64,000 bases of DNA, taken from Heliocidaris tuberculata (Eukaryota > Echinodermata > Echinoidea > Camarodonta > Echinometridae). This document shows positions 33,430 to 46,000 of this stretch, piece by piece. Location of the stretch: NCBI GenBank assembly GCA_025618425.1, contig CM046838.1:15615629-15679628 (forward strand), in the 5' to 3' direction. Within the stretch, counting starts at the first letter, position 1. Every line of letters starts with the position of its first letter. The translations under genes and the position numbers were made by a program. The notes beneath the pieces were generated by a model. The model saw only the letters and a list, made by a program, of their open reading frames with translations, was not told the DNA's origin and did no database searches.

Positions 33430-33865
33430 TATAGGCCTATACAAAAATGTACCGCTCTAATGTGTCGCTTTTTTTAGTTGCAAAAATTCCCTAAACATGG
33501 AAAATTATTTTGTATATTAGAAAATCCCTGAAATGGCCTCACTTTTAGATCTTGGCCTTTTACATGGGTTACTTTTTTTTCAGAATAATTGCCTATCCCA
33601 TAAATCCCAGATTCAAAAATAGTTTAAATCTTTTCGCGTCTTGAATTCCCTTGAAGTCCCTTATAATCTGTATATTTTTCTGCCAAAATTACGCTTGAGA
33701 ATGGGTATGGGTTCAGCCGCACACTCCCACCCAAAACAAATCTGAGTACACCCTCCCTCCCTCTGGGCAAAGAAGTAGGACCACAAAATGAATATTTTTC
33801 AGCCATCAATTTGCACTTCATGCATGCTTGACCAATAATTCGGTCGACTTTTCAACGTTTCGTTG

Positions 33866-33883
33866 TAGCGCCATCTAGTGTCA
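33866..33883 (+). promoter_or_regulatory. CTCF-like motif upstream of TNPO1
   Basis: tagcgccatctagtgtca lies 45 bases before the TNPO1 start codon. It resembles the metazoan CTCF core TAGCGCCMYCTRGTGG with one mismatch near the end. Binding is inferred from the motif only. Confidence 0.35.
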
Positions 33884-33927
33884 AAAGCCGTTGTAAAATT
33901 TTATTTCGAGATTGCCAAAAAGGCAAA

Positions 33928-34032
33928 ATGGCGTTAGCATGGCAGCCAAATACTGAAGGTTTGGAGCAAATTTTACAGCTTTTGAAGGAATCCCAGAGTC
34001 CTGACACAGAAATACAGAGGGCAGTTCAACAA
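33928..34032 (+). CDS. TNPO1: TNPO1 exon 1 (start codon)
   Basis: The ATG sits in context gcaaaATGG. The 35 residues [19 protein letters not shown]... through IQRAVQQ match the vertebrate HEAT 1 start. The donor gtatcc is weaker than usual but is the only one that keeps the frame with [11 protein letters not shown]. Confidence 0.93.
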
Positions 34033-37000
34033 GTATCCTTTAGAATGCGCACATTGTATACTAAGAGATTATAAATGAGTCACTATTCTATTTTTCTTGT
34101 CAGTTTTTATGGTCAGTCATTCATTCATTTCAACCGGTGTGATGATGATATTTACACGTGCGTCATACCAGCTTCGCGCGCGTGTAGAAGAAGGCTATGA
34201 CTCTGAGTATGAATGTGTAAAACGTATGGTGGTTGATCCAGTGTCCGAACACTTTTCAGAAAATCAACGATAGCAAATAAAATATGAAACGAATATCTGT
34301 CAAACTATACATATTGAATGCTCAAAGTCCTACAAAAAAAGAAGTTGATGGAATTTTAAAAAGACAACGTAGATTTAATACGATATTCCCATCCGAGTGA
34401 ACCCCTTCCCAACGACGCGGCGTTTTGGTCCCTTGACAAAGGTACCGTAATTCCGAACGTGTGAAACCTATGGGAAAAAGACACAACCTTGGTATCAATA
34501 GTGTGGTTTTTAGGCGCTTAATTTTACACGTTCGGTAATACAATCTGTTCGGAGTTACAATACTTGACTATATAGGGCCTACATGTGAATGTGCGTGGAT
34601 GAAAAATGGAAAAGACGGTTAGCATGAGCTGTTCATGAATAATATCGTGCATGCACTGTCACTGAGCATTGTTGTTGCTCATCAGATTACGGTGACAAAT
34701 TTTGAATGGCATACTAATTTGCTAGAGAAATATAATGTAGGTCTAGATCTAGATCTCTATGTATGTATGTATGATGAATGATTCAATAACTTTATAAGCC
34801 AATGAAAAAAGCAATACTTTTAAATATGGCTCCATCATACAAAAGTAAGACATTGAATTGAATTTAAAACTAGGCCTACATTGACATGACTGACAAGACA
34901 TCAAAACACATGTGTCTCAACTTCTTGCACACACAGACACAGTCACTGACTACAAAAACTCAGTGGAAACTCATTGAAAAAGTATCTTGAAAAACCTTAA
35001 ATTCTACCACCAAAAACACAATATTGATGTTCCAAAAAAAAATTCAACACGTAGATCCTTGATACAATAATCAGCCTTGTCAGAGAATGATCATGGATCA
35101 TCATGATAATTAAAATAAAATGAATATTTATTCTTTATAAAGAACATTGTATGTTTTCCTTCTTAAAGGAAAATAGCTTTGATTTATTATTTTAATGAAT
35201 ATCATTAGCGAGAGATTTTAGATAGCAGAATTACTGATTTAAATTCATGCATCTGGTAAAAATACTTTTATCAGTGTCGTTAGAGAATGATATAGATCAT
35301 CATCATGATACATGTACATGTACACTGTAATTAAAACAAAATGAATTTTTATATTTTATAAAGCACATCGTATGTTTTCCGTCTTCAAAGAAAATAACTT
35401 TGATTCATTATTTCAATGAATATCGTTTAGTAGCGGGAGATTTTAAGTAGCAGAATTAACGAGTTAATTTCATGCATCTGGTAACAATATTTTTATCAGT
35501 GTCGTCAGAGAATGATATGCTTCGTTGTGAGAAGCTATAGAAATTGTACTTTATCAGAGATGCATCACAACACATTTTCAGTCCTTTATTATGAACACTA
35601 ATTTTCAAACATCATTTAAGATATGATCAAAGAGCATGCATCTCATAAATTATTTTACCAGCGTCAGGATGATATGCATCGTAGTCAAAGTGAAAAGACT
35701 CTAGGTACTTTTTTCAATTCATATCGCTCACGACGACCTGAAAATAAGCCGTCGGAATGTACACAGTTTGATGACAGATGATAAGAAAACATACTTCCTC
35801 TTTTTAAAAGAAAATGTAGTTTTAACGCATTTTGTTTTGTTTTATTTATATTGGATATCGGTACCAGCATCGGCTTATGTGAAAAAAAAGGCTCAGGCCT
35901 CCGATGTTTTCATTTTCTGAATGTCTGCACAACAAAACCATGGCATGCATGGGATAAGAATTGTAGTGTAACGACACTGAAGCCACCAGCCGCACCGCGT
36001 GGTGTTCCTGAGATATGTTAGCGGCGGGGACAACACGTAAGTTAAATATTCTTTGACTTCCGCACAAGTCGAAAATCTCCTAAGTCGACGCATTTCACTC
36101 AGTCCCGTCAAGATCAACATAAGCGAAGTTGACTGTAATACAAAATGGCAGCTCACATATATTCTGTCTCTACTTAGACCAATTTTTGACTTTCAAAGTC
36201 AAGATACATGTACATGTAAGAGCATTTAACATCAACAAATAAGTCAATAGCAACTTCAAATAGAGAATAACCCAAGGTACAGTATGGATGTTTTTAAAGT
36301 ATTTAAATAATTACTACATGTATTTCTATAACTATTTGCTATGTTATTATGTATGTTATTTTTGTGCTGTAATAGCGCTCTGATCAGTTTTCTGGAAAAG
36401 CGCTTAATAAGAAACAATTATTATTATTGTTATTATTATCATTAAAGGTAACAGATAGTTTTGGGAAGCCCTCAAAAACTTTTCGTGAGATTTCTTTGAT
36501 TTTACTTAATAAATAGCAGGGTACTAACATAACTAAGATGCTGTGAAGTTTTTTCCTCAAGTGAAATATTTATTGAATGAGAGGTGAAAAGTAATAAAAA
36601 TCCCTGGCCCCCAAAAGAGGGGATGTAAATTCAAACAACGGCCACACACACACTACTCACGTGAGGATTGCTGTGTGTATAGAATACTCTACACATAGTG
36701 CGAAGCGTTGGGTTTATTGTCCGGGGAACCTTATTGTGGATATGGTTTTAGCATGAGGCACTGAAAAGCCGTTACCAAGCGTTTCTTACAGATATTTACA
36801 CTAAAATTTGTTCGAAATCGTGAATGGAATGTTAAATAATCTTGTACAGTACATATGTCTTATGATAAAAGGAGAATACATGTAGTATGTGACTACATGT
36901 ATGTCAGATAAGTTTCTTGCCATTATGATTTTTGCTACCGAGACTGTCTATGAGCTTTAAAACTTGTGAATTTGAAGCTTTTTGGTGGCAACTAATGTTT

Positions 37001-40000
37001 TTTATTGCCATTCGATCTTTCAATATTTTCTCTTGATAAGATAAGATCGGCGATCGGAAATTTTACAAAATCGTATTGGAATCGGCCCCCGATATTGTTA
37101 TCGGTTACGGCATTAGTTTTCGGCCGCATATATTCAAGGGGGAGTGGTCGAGCATTCCGTGTTTCTCCACTGGTCGAAAATTGCAGCGGGCCGTGTCTGT
37201 GTCCCATGCCGTAGCTCCAGGCATGCGATACCTCTGCGGTATCAGAGACTGACATCTCAAGACTTATAGAGATCTTGCGTGTGCATCTCACACACTGACT
37301 ATTTATGATTGCAATGTGTGATACTGCCATCGGACACTTTTGAGCTTGTGATACACAAAAAAACCTGATCTACATGTACATGTAAATCTGAAAATTTCTT
37401 GAAATACAGCTCAGTTTTTGGAACCATTTTCCTTACAAACATGTGTAAGATACAAAATGACGCATGCAAGCATATGACAGCACGAATGATTATCTTCCAG
37501 TGGCAATTTTAAGTGGTTCTACCCCTAAGCATACATGTACGATTGTTAAGATATGTAGCTACACTTTGTACATTTCGTTGTAAACTTGTAATACTGCAGT
37601 ATAGCCTAAATGCAACTTCTGATTCTTGCTTCTCCATAAATCACAGCTTGCTTTTGGGCCATTATAAAGTAAAAGATACATTCACACACATGACCGTCTA
37701 ATTTGACCTCAATGCCGGAAAATCGGATTACATGTACATGTTATTGATTTCTTAATATATCACCACTTTCTTACCTGAAAAAGATTTCCCTTTCTTTGAC
37801 AAGTAAAAAATCATTTCCCAACCAGAGACATTTAAAAGTTCTCTTTATCGAGTGGTCCCACATGTGGCCAACCCAATTTTCACTTCTAAAAGAAAAAAAC
37901 ATTTGTTTCCTTATTCATGGTAAGTTGCTTTCAGAGCAATCCTATAATACATCAATGAAAAGTGGAAACTTGTACTCTGAGGGAAATACAGTTAACCTTG
38001 CATAACTCAAAGTCACATAAGTCAAAGTTTCCCTTCGTCATATCAATTTTTTGACCAAACTCTGCAAAATATGTGTTATTTACATTCCCTGAGTAGAATT
38101 TTGCATAAGTCGAAGGATTTTTTGTGGTCCCACAGCTTCAACTCTTGCAAAGGTAACTGTACATGTATGAGAAAAGTAGGTTTGAATACCAATTAGTCAG
38201 ACCCCTTTTTCGTGCAAGGTCACACACGTGACCAACCTAATTTTGACCTCTGAAAGAAAATTATGTTCTCTCATTTAAAATAATTACCCTCTGTCTGTTG
38301 GGGGTAAGATTGTTATTCAAAAATTTAAAAAAAGAGACTTCCACTATAAGATAAGTACAGGAAAATTAGGTTTAAGTCAACTTTTTTTCAGGACTTTTGG
38401 TCACAAACGTGTCTGAGAATGGCCCTTTTGTTCTTTTCCATTGCCTGTGCACATCAGATGCATTATTCAATCATAGATTTGTGTACTCTTTGTATTTTCT
38501 CTCAACAAATTCTTTATTCACTTTCTCTAAGATGCAAAACATTTTAAACTTCCTGTTCAAGGCATTGGCATTTCCATTTCCAACTAAACATCTCTTTTTG
38601 AAATTCATTTGCATTGATCATATCCAAACAGTTCTTTCAAGCTGTGTATGAATTTGGATGAATAAAGAATAATTGCAGTATTTATTTTTACAAAATCAAT
38701 ACATGTTTTATACAAAAGAGATTAACGATCAGATTTATTATTTTGCATCAAATGAAAGTGAATTTACATACTTTCTTCTTTTCTCTTAAATCAGTACATA
38801 CATGTACAATGCATCTTTTAATTACTTATAGATCCATATAGACCTACCTGATGCATTTTATTAATTGTTTTAAAAGTAAAAAACAAAAACACAAAAAATA
38901 CATATTTAGATCAGTGATAATCGTCCTTGTTTTTTTTTTTTTCTTTGCAGTAATTAGATTCTTTACAATGTTCTGTCGCAACCTACTTACATGTATCGTG
39001 AAGTCATTGTTTCTTTCCTTAACCCATCTACTCTAAAGAAATTGGAATCTTTGAACCAGTATCCTGATTTCAACAACTATCTAATTTTTGTGTTGACCAA
39101 ACTCAAGAAAGAAGGTAAGTTTTTATTCCTGAATGTTGCATGTTTTTCCAGTGTTTGTTTTTGTCTTGTTTATTGCTTATTAATATTATTTGTTTCACAT
39201 GTACATGTGTTTTGGGATTTATTTATTTCACTTTAATAACAATAAGCTTCTTCCCAATTGTTTTCAAACAATTTATTCCACCTGCTTTATATATTATTTT
39301 TACTTGAATTCATGTGAAGAATGATGAAGAAAAGGGAATTAAAACATGGTGGAAAGAAACATGGTCCCAAATATTTAAATGACACTATCTTAGGATAATA
39401 TCAGAATGTTATTGCCAATAGAAATTACAATTACAATTATAGGTCACTGTAATGTTTGTACATTTGAATAGATGATACAGTGGGTATTGTACCTCACAAG
39501 GCTGACAATATGCAATTTCTTAGAAATGCTTGCCATTGCATTGATTCATAGTCCTAAAAAAATATAGCCCTTACATGAGCTTGAAAATTTTGAAAAACTA
39601 AAATTTCTACACCATTCACACCTAATATCTGTTGTGTTAAATATTTTTAACATCAAGAACTGTTGAAAGAAAATCAGTACTGAAATCTTCAAACTGGCAA
39701 TATGTTGGTGTATCAATATCATTGTTTTCTCATAGAAAGGCAATTTATAAAATTTTCAATGGTAATTTCAGTTGGGTCCTTTAACTCCTTTTATATTGAC
39801 AGCTAAATGAAATTTGTTAGAATAATTAAGCTCTGTTGCCAACTTGATGAAGAAAGGCAATCAGTTTAGCCCTTTGAAAAAGTCTCTGTCACCAATGGGT
39901 TAGATTGAAAATGTTACAACAAAAAGTTACAGTTCCCTTCACCCGAAACAGAAGTTCGAAAGAGTCTTGATTCACAGCCCTGGCACATATTCATGTGCAG

Positions 40001-43000
40001 CCATGATGATGAGCCTCAGCGAAGCTGAAACATTGCCCTTTCAACGGCAACGCTTGTGGGATGGGATGGTTGGATTAATGTACCTTTGGTTGCAGTGAGT
40101 ATGGGTGGGAGTGTATGTGACACACTCTGAATGCATAATGAGGGGGAGACAGGTGCAAAAACAGACCAATCAACCTGATGCACACATGAATGCTTCATGA
40201 AAGGCACCTCAGCTCACGCTTTCACACCAAACATTTAAATTTTAATTGTGGCAAGGCTTTATCTTGCACATTTAGTGACAAAGAATAATGATATTTTGTT
40301 ACATACAACATGTACTTAATAAAGGTGCATATACAATGTAGTGTACATTGTACATGTACATGAAAGAAAGGAAAGTGATTTTGAAATTGTTTATGATTTA
40401 CATGTACATGTAAATTGAATTTACATTAAATATTTAAGCTAACATAACAATTCAATCCCATCACTTGATCTAAAAAAAGAAAGAAGAAAGATGATGAACA
40501 GAGTCTTGATACATTTTTGTCACATTTGAAACATTTTATCTAGACTTTGTGGCCCGAATTCACAAAGGAGGTTTAAACCGTGGGTAAGGTTTAAACCTCC
40601 GTAAGCATACTAAAATAAGGGTAAATAAGCGCACATTGCCCATGCGCGCGCTCAAAGAAGATATGATTGGATTGGATTCTGTACGCATGTACGCTTAAAA
40701 AAACCCAGGAGGGGGTTTAAACCATGGTTTAAACCAAACCTCCTTTGTGAATTCGGGCCATAGTGTACATGTATGAAGCTAACAGTTCGTGTGGGTACAT
40801 GTACATCATGTAGGTCATAAAAGTGTCTAGAATGTCAACTTTTTTCAAATTTTAGCTTATTATGAATTTGCTGGTTTGAACAACCAATCTATCGCCAATA
40901 CATGGTTTTACAGTAGCTTAAAAAGACAATTTAGTCTGATTTCAACGCCAATTTCTCTGATTGGTTTACTAATAAATTGTTGCAAGACTCATACTTTCTA
41001 TTCATTAGACAACCAAGGTTATAGTGGAGTTCATGGATTTTCCATAGTGCTTCAACTCCAAAGTCGCTGTATTCCAGAACTTTTTGTCATCTCTGGATGA
41101 TATTTGACATTGTACATGAAGAGGTGATTCTGCTAACCCCATTACCCATGATGCCCTGTAACCTGGGGTCAGTGAACTGAGTTGTGCTGTAGCAACTGAA
41201 ACTAAGTAATGGACAGGAAAATGTGATTACCTGGGATTGTATGCAAACTCTGCTCACTTGAAAGGTACAAGGTAACATTCATAAAGTATTTGTTAATGAT
41301 TCATTCGAATATCCAGGAATAACTTGACAAAAATCTTCACCAGGGACTTCCATTCTAGATGTACATGTACATGGTACTAGGTTTTAACCATGCAAAGCCA
41401 AGTAGATTGAGGATTGAAAATAAATAAAGTCAGTGAACACAAAGATGATATATTCATTGTCAGTGATATTCCTCTTTTTTTGTTTTTGTTACCTTGTATA
41501 TAATTTGTCTCTTTTTAAAAAAGAAACCTTATTTTTAGTAGTAATGTATTAAACTATAATTTAGAGACTGTTTTATAAGCTATAAAGTCAAGAGTGCATT
41601 TACTGTTAAAAAGAGGTGTATTCAAGTTCAATGTTAAATTTACATGTATGTCTGGTGAATACATGCTATTATTGTAAAATTGTATGTGATACATGTATTG
41701 AATTTTGTTAAACTGTGACAAAATGATATTCCATTTTACTGCCTCACTTTCCTAATACATGTAGTGAGTAATGTGCAATGTGCAACATGCATAAATGCAT
41801 TGTAAAAATGAGCAGATTATATTTGCTCATCTTTACATACTATATTGATGGAGCTCAGGGCACCACTCAAGGTCAAATCTCTTCAATGCATAAATTTACT
41901 GCATTGGGTAATGAATCTTTAGTAGTCTAGTCTTCCATGCTCTGCTGGTGCTCTTTCAATGAACATTGAATTCAGGATGAGGGCACAGAAATTGTATGCA
42001 CATTGCACATAGCAATTCCTGCTTGGACAATACATATTTTTTTGTGGGGGGGGGGGGGGGGGGGAAGGAGAGGGGGAGGGAGAGGGGAGAGGGGGAGGGA
42101 GAGGGGGGAGGGGGAGGGAGAGGGTTAGGATATTTGAATTAAAGAAAATTCAATAATAAAGGCCTTTGTTATCCTACAACAGTTCCATATCTTCTGGGTA
42201 CAGACTGGCAAAAAAAGAGCATTTTGTGACATGTCAGGGTTTGAACCCACGACTTTGCAAGTCAAATGTTCAAACCACATGATTGGTACAGGCCTACAGT
42301 ACAGCTTTTATTCTATGTCACATCAATGGTTGCCTGGATTCTGTATAGTCTCTGGATGTTGACAGACATGGATGCCATCGAACTTTGGCAGCACAACCTC
42401 TTGATGGATTTTCACAGCAAGAATCTGCTTTTGGTATTTGGATTGTCACAAGTGTAGTTCAGAATGGAGTTCATTTATTTTTTTAAAAAGGTTACTTTAC
42501 AACTGTACCAGCATGAACGTGTTGTTTAGCTATATGTAGATGATCTTGTATAAGCATAGTTTCAGAAGCGCCAGTTTCTTATTGAATCAAGACCTTATAA
42601 CATATTGATGCAATCCACCTGAGAATTAAACTTTAATTTTTTAAACTATGTACATGTTTGTGCAAAGATAGGCTTGTTACAGCACAGTAAATAGACTGGA
42701 AGGAGCTGTGAAAGATATGCAGGCCTAATACGTGGATCATGTTTAATGCAGGGCCTGAACTATTTGGCTTGTAGACTACACAAGTACATGTACATGCCCT
42801 GTAATGTATCTGTACCTGTTTGAAAACAACCATTGTCTTTTATCACGGTGACCATTGTTGTCACATTTAGATGTAGGCCTGGCCATAGTCACCATGAGTT
42901 TTACAAGCATGAAAGTATGTGTACTGTCAAATTTTCTAGTAGACTCTATCCTTTTTGGCTTGTAGACTACACAAGTACATGCCCTGTAATGTTTATACAT

Positions 43001-46000
43001 ATACAGCCTCTATGTAGTTTATTTCTGGAATCTGTATGTACATGTAATTGTAAGTCAGTTGACATGTAGAGCACTTGAATCCAAAGCAGAAGACTTCCTC
43101 TTAGCTTTTCCTTTGTCTGGATTTGTTTTACCAAACAATAACATTCTCAGTCTGGGCCAGGGTCTGGTGGGAGCTGAGAAAAGCTGTCAACTCTCTAGAA
43201 ATGCTTAAGATTCCTTGCATAGTGATTACATACTGCAGCAGACACCGAACATACATGTACCAGTCTACTCTCAGAAGCAGAGTCCCAGACCTGAATTGCA
43301 GGAACAAGCGACACAAGCCCTCGTGTCAGATAACGTATCAGATATGGTCTGAATTATCCAGGCAAAGACTAATTGAGGCCCTTTAAACCTTAGACCCTGT
43401 TCTCATTACGAGATTGGAAAGTGGATTGCTCTATCGTGGGGCGCACCAGGGAGGTTCACACCTGCAGAGGGTAGTGCGATCTATCTTAGCACTCTCTGCA
43501 CTGTGAATGGGCGCACTCTAGATCGCGCTATCTCTCGTGGACTACCCTCTAGAGGTGGTCCGGTTTGGATTGCTGTGGACCTCCGATGACGTCGCCGCGT
43601 TCTCACCTTTGAGGTGACGCGATCTAGAGCGCACCATCCCTTGTAATGAGAACGGGGTCTCACAGGGTGTTCAGACACAAAAAATTTATACCAAAACGGT
43701 ACAGCGCTCAAAATACGCGGAGGCGATTCACGATTCGCGATCGTATCTTAAATAATCACCCCCGTCAGAAAATTAACGGTGGCGATTTTTCTATGACCAA
43801 CCTTAAAAATCGCCTCCGTGAAATTTTACTGTAGCAGTGTAGCTTTATGCCACAAAACACTTACAAACCTGATTTCATATGTCTAATTTCTTAACTGTTA
43901 AATAAATTAACTCTAAGATTCAATATTCTTACGAAAAACGTCAACCTGAACCCGACTTGAACAAAGTTAAAACCCTCGGCCTCGAGCTCAGCTGTTTTAT
44001 GTAAACAAACATACATGTACGATCGATCGTGCAGCAGGCGCACTTGGGGGATTTGATAATAGACACTTTCTCGTGTGTGCGTAAGAGCGATGTACGGTAA
44101 TATACGCAGGCACACAACCTGCTGTCTATGATCCAACGCGCACTTCGCTACTCTACGCGTTGGATTGGATCACAGACAGCAGTTTGTGTGCTTCCGCACT
44201 TACGCACACACGGGAAAGTGCCGCGCCGTACGTGCCTACTAATATACATCCGTGCACGATCGTGTATAGAGCTGCAGCGCGCGCAGACTTCGCCTTGCAT
44301 ATATCATATATGCACCTTCCTTGACCTTGCATGACCTTCGCCCTAGCTTTCGCTAGTATACAATTAATGATGGATAAATTTGTGTATCATGTTCGTCCTG
44401 GAAGTGAAAAAAGGCCCGACCACTACCACCCAACGCCCGGGAATTCAAAGGACTTAGACTCAGTACCGCCACCAAAAAAGAAAGTGAAAAAATCCGTTTC
44501 AAAGGAATCTACGATCAGTGCGTGGAAGTTAGACTGGATTGCTGATTCTTCACCTTCAACAGTCAACACTCAACAGTGAAATAAAAGGCACAGAAAACAA
44601 TTAAATTTTCTCAATGGTGTCTTTATTTTGTAAACCTCTTTAATAATGTTTGAGAAGTTGCAGAGATCCATATTTACATACAGCTACAGTACAAATAATC
44701 ACTTATTGTCATGTCATTGAAGAACCAAGACTAATTAAGACTTATTTAGTGTTAATAGTGTTATTTCAGGAGGATACAAAGTCATTGACAGTACTAATTC
44801 CATGAAAATGTAAATATTAAAAAGTAGCCCCCGTCATTAGAAAAATGACCTCCGTGGGAAAATTCATGGAGGTCATTTTTTTTTTGGAATTTGAAAAAAT
44901 GACCTCCGTGGAAAAAAAATTAATTTGAGGCCTGAAACGGTATCTATACAATGGATTTATATGTCTGAACGCTGGCAGACAAAACGTTGTATAACGAAAC
45001 TAGGGTCAAAGCATCATTTTGAACTACATGTAGAACTCGATAATGAATCACCGTTCCTTGTGTGTCTGAAAGTACGGTGACCATAGAACGGTATAACTGG
45101 GCAGGGCTTAACGTGAGCGTGCGCGAAAGGTGACCTTACCTTTCATTTCCATGGATGAGGGGGCTAGTGGCGACCATAACAACGTGGCAGTGGAAAACCG
45201 CGCATCTATACAATGTTTTTTCTAATCGATTCGAGATATGTGTCTGAACGGTCTGTAGGCTATACGATGAAAATTTTATACGTTTCTTTATCGAGTTTCG
45301 GTATAAACGTTTTGTGTCTGAACAGGAGGTCAGTCACATCCCAAACCAACTTCAAAGCGACCCTATACTGACCGATTCTTGGATATAGGGGGAAATTTTT
45401 GCTTGGTCTGCTGTTGGTCAGATGTCGGTCAGATGCCATTCAGATGTCGGCATTACTGTAGCTGCTCTAGTAATATAAAGCTTGTTAAGACTGAATTGAA
45501 GATGCGTTGTATTTTGTGTATACATAGAGTATATGGTTACCCCCTCCCCCTCCCCCTCCTTCATTATGGGTATGTACATGTTTGTATGTCTATGTAGGCT
45601 CCAGGCCTTAAATTTCGTCATTTTAAGGGCAAGGCCACTTTGGCCTTAAATGCTTCATAATTTTAAGGGCACCAAGGCCAAAATCATTTTATAAAAAGGG
45701 CATCGAAGGCCAAAATTTTTTCTGCATACTTTTTTTTTAGATGTGTGTAATTATATTAAAATGTGCGTGTTCAATATCCCATTACACAAGTCTAGTATTA
45801 CATGTACTAGTAGAATTGCCACTTGACTTTCAATTACTTTATTATTGTGACTGGTTTTTTTTTAATATGATCCTCATACATGTAGGTGCACTAAACAGAA
45901 TAATTTTATAATCTAAATGCAATTTATTGAACAGAATGATGAGGATGTACTGTAACAGTTGACCTGCAGAACTAGCACAGTACCACTTGTAACAGGGTTC

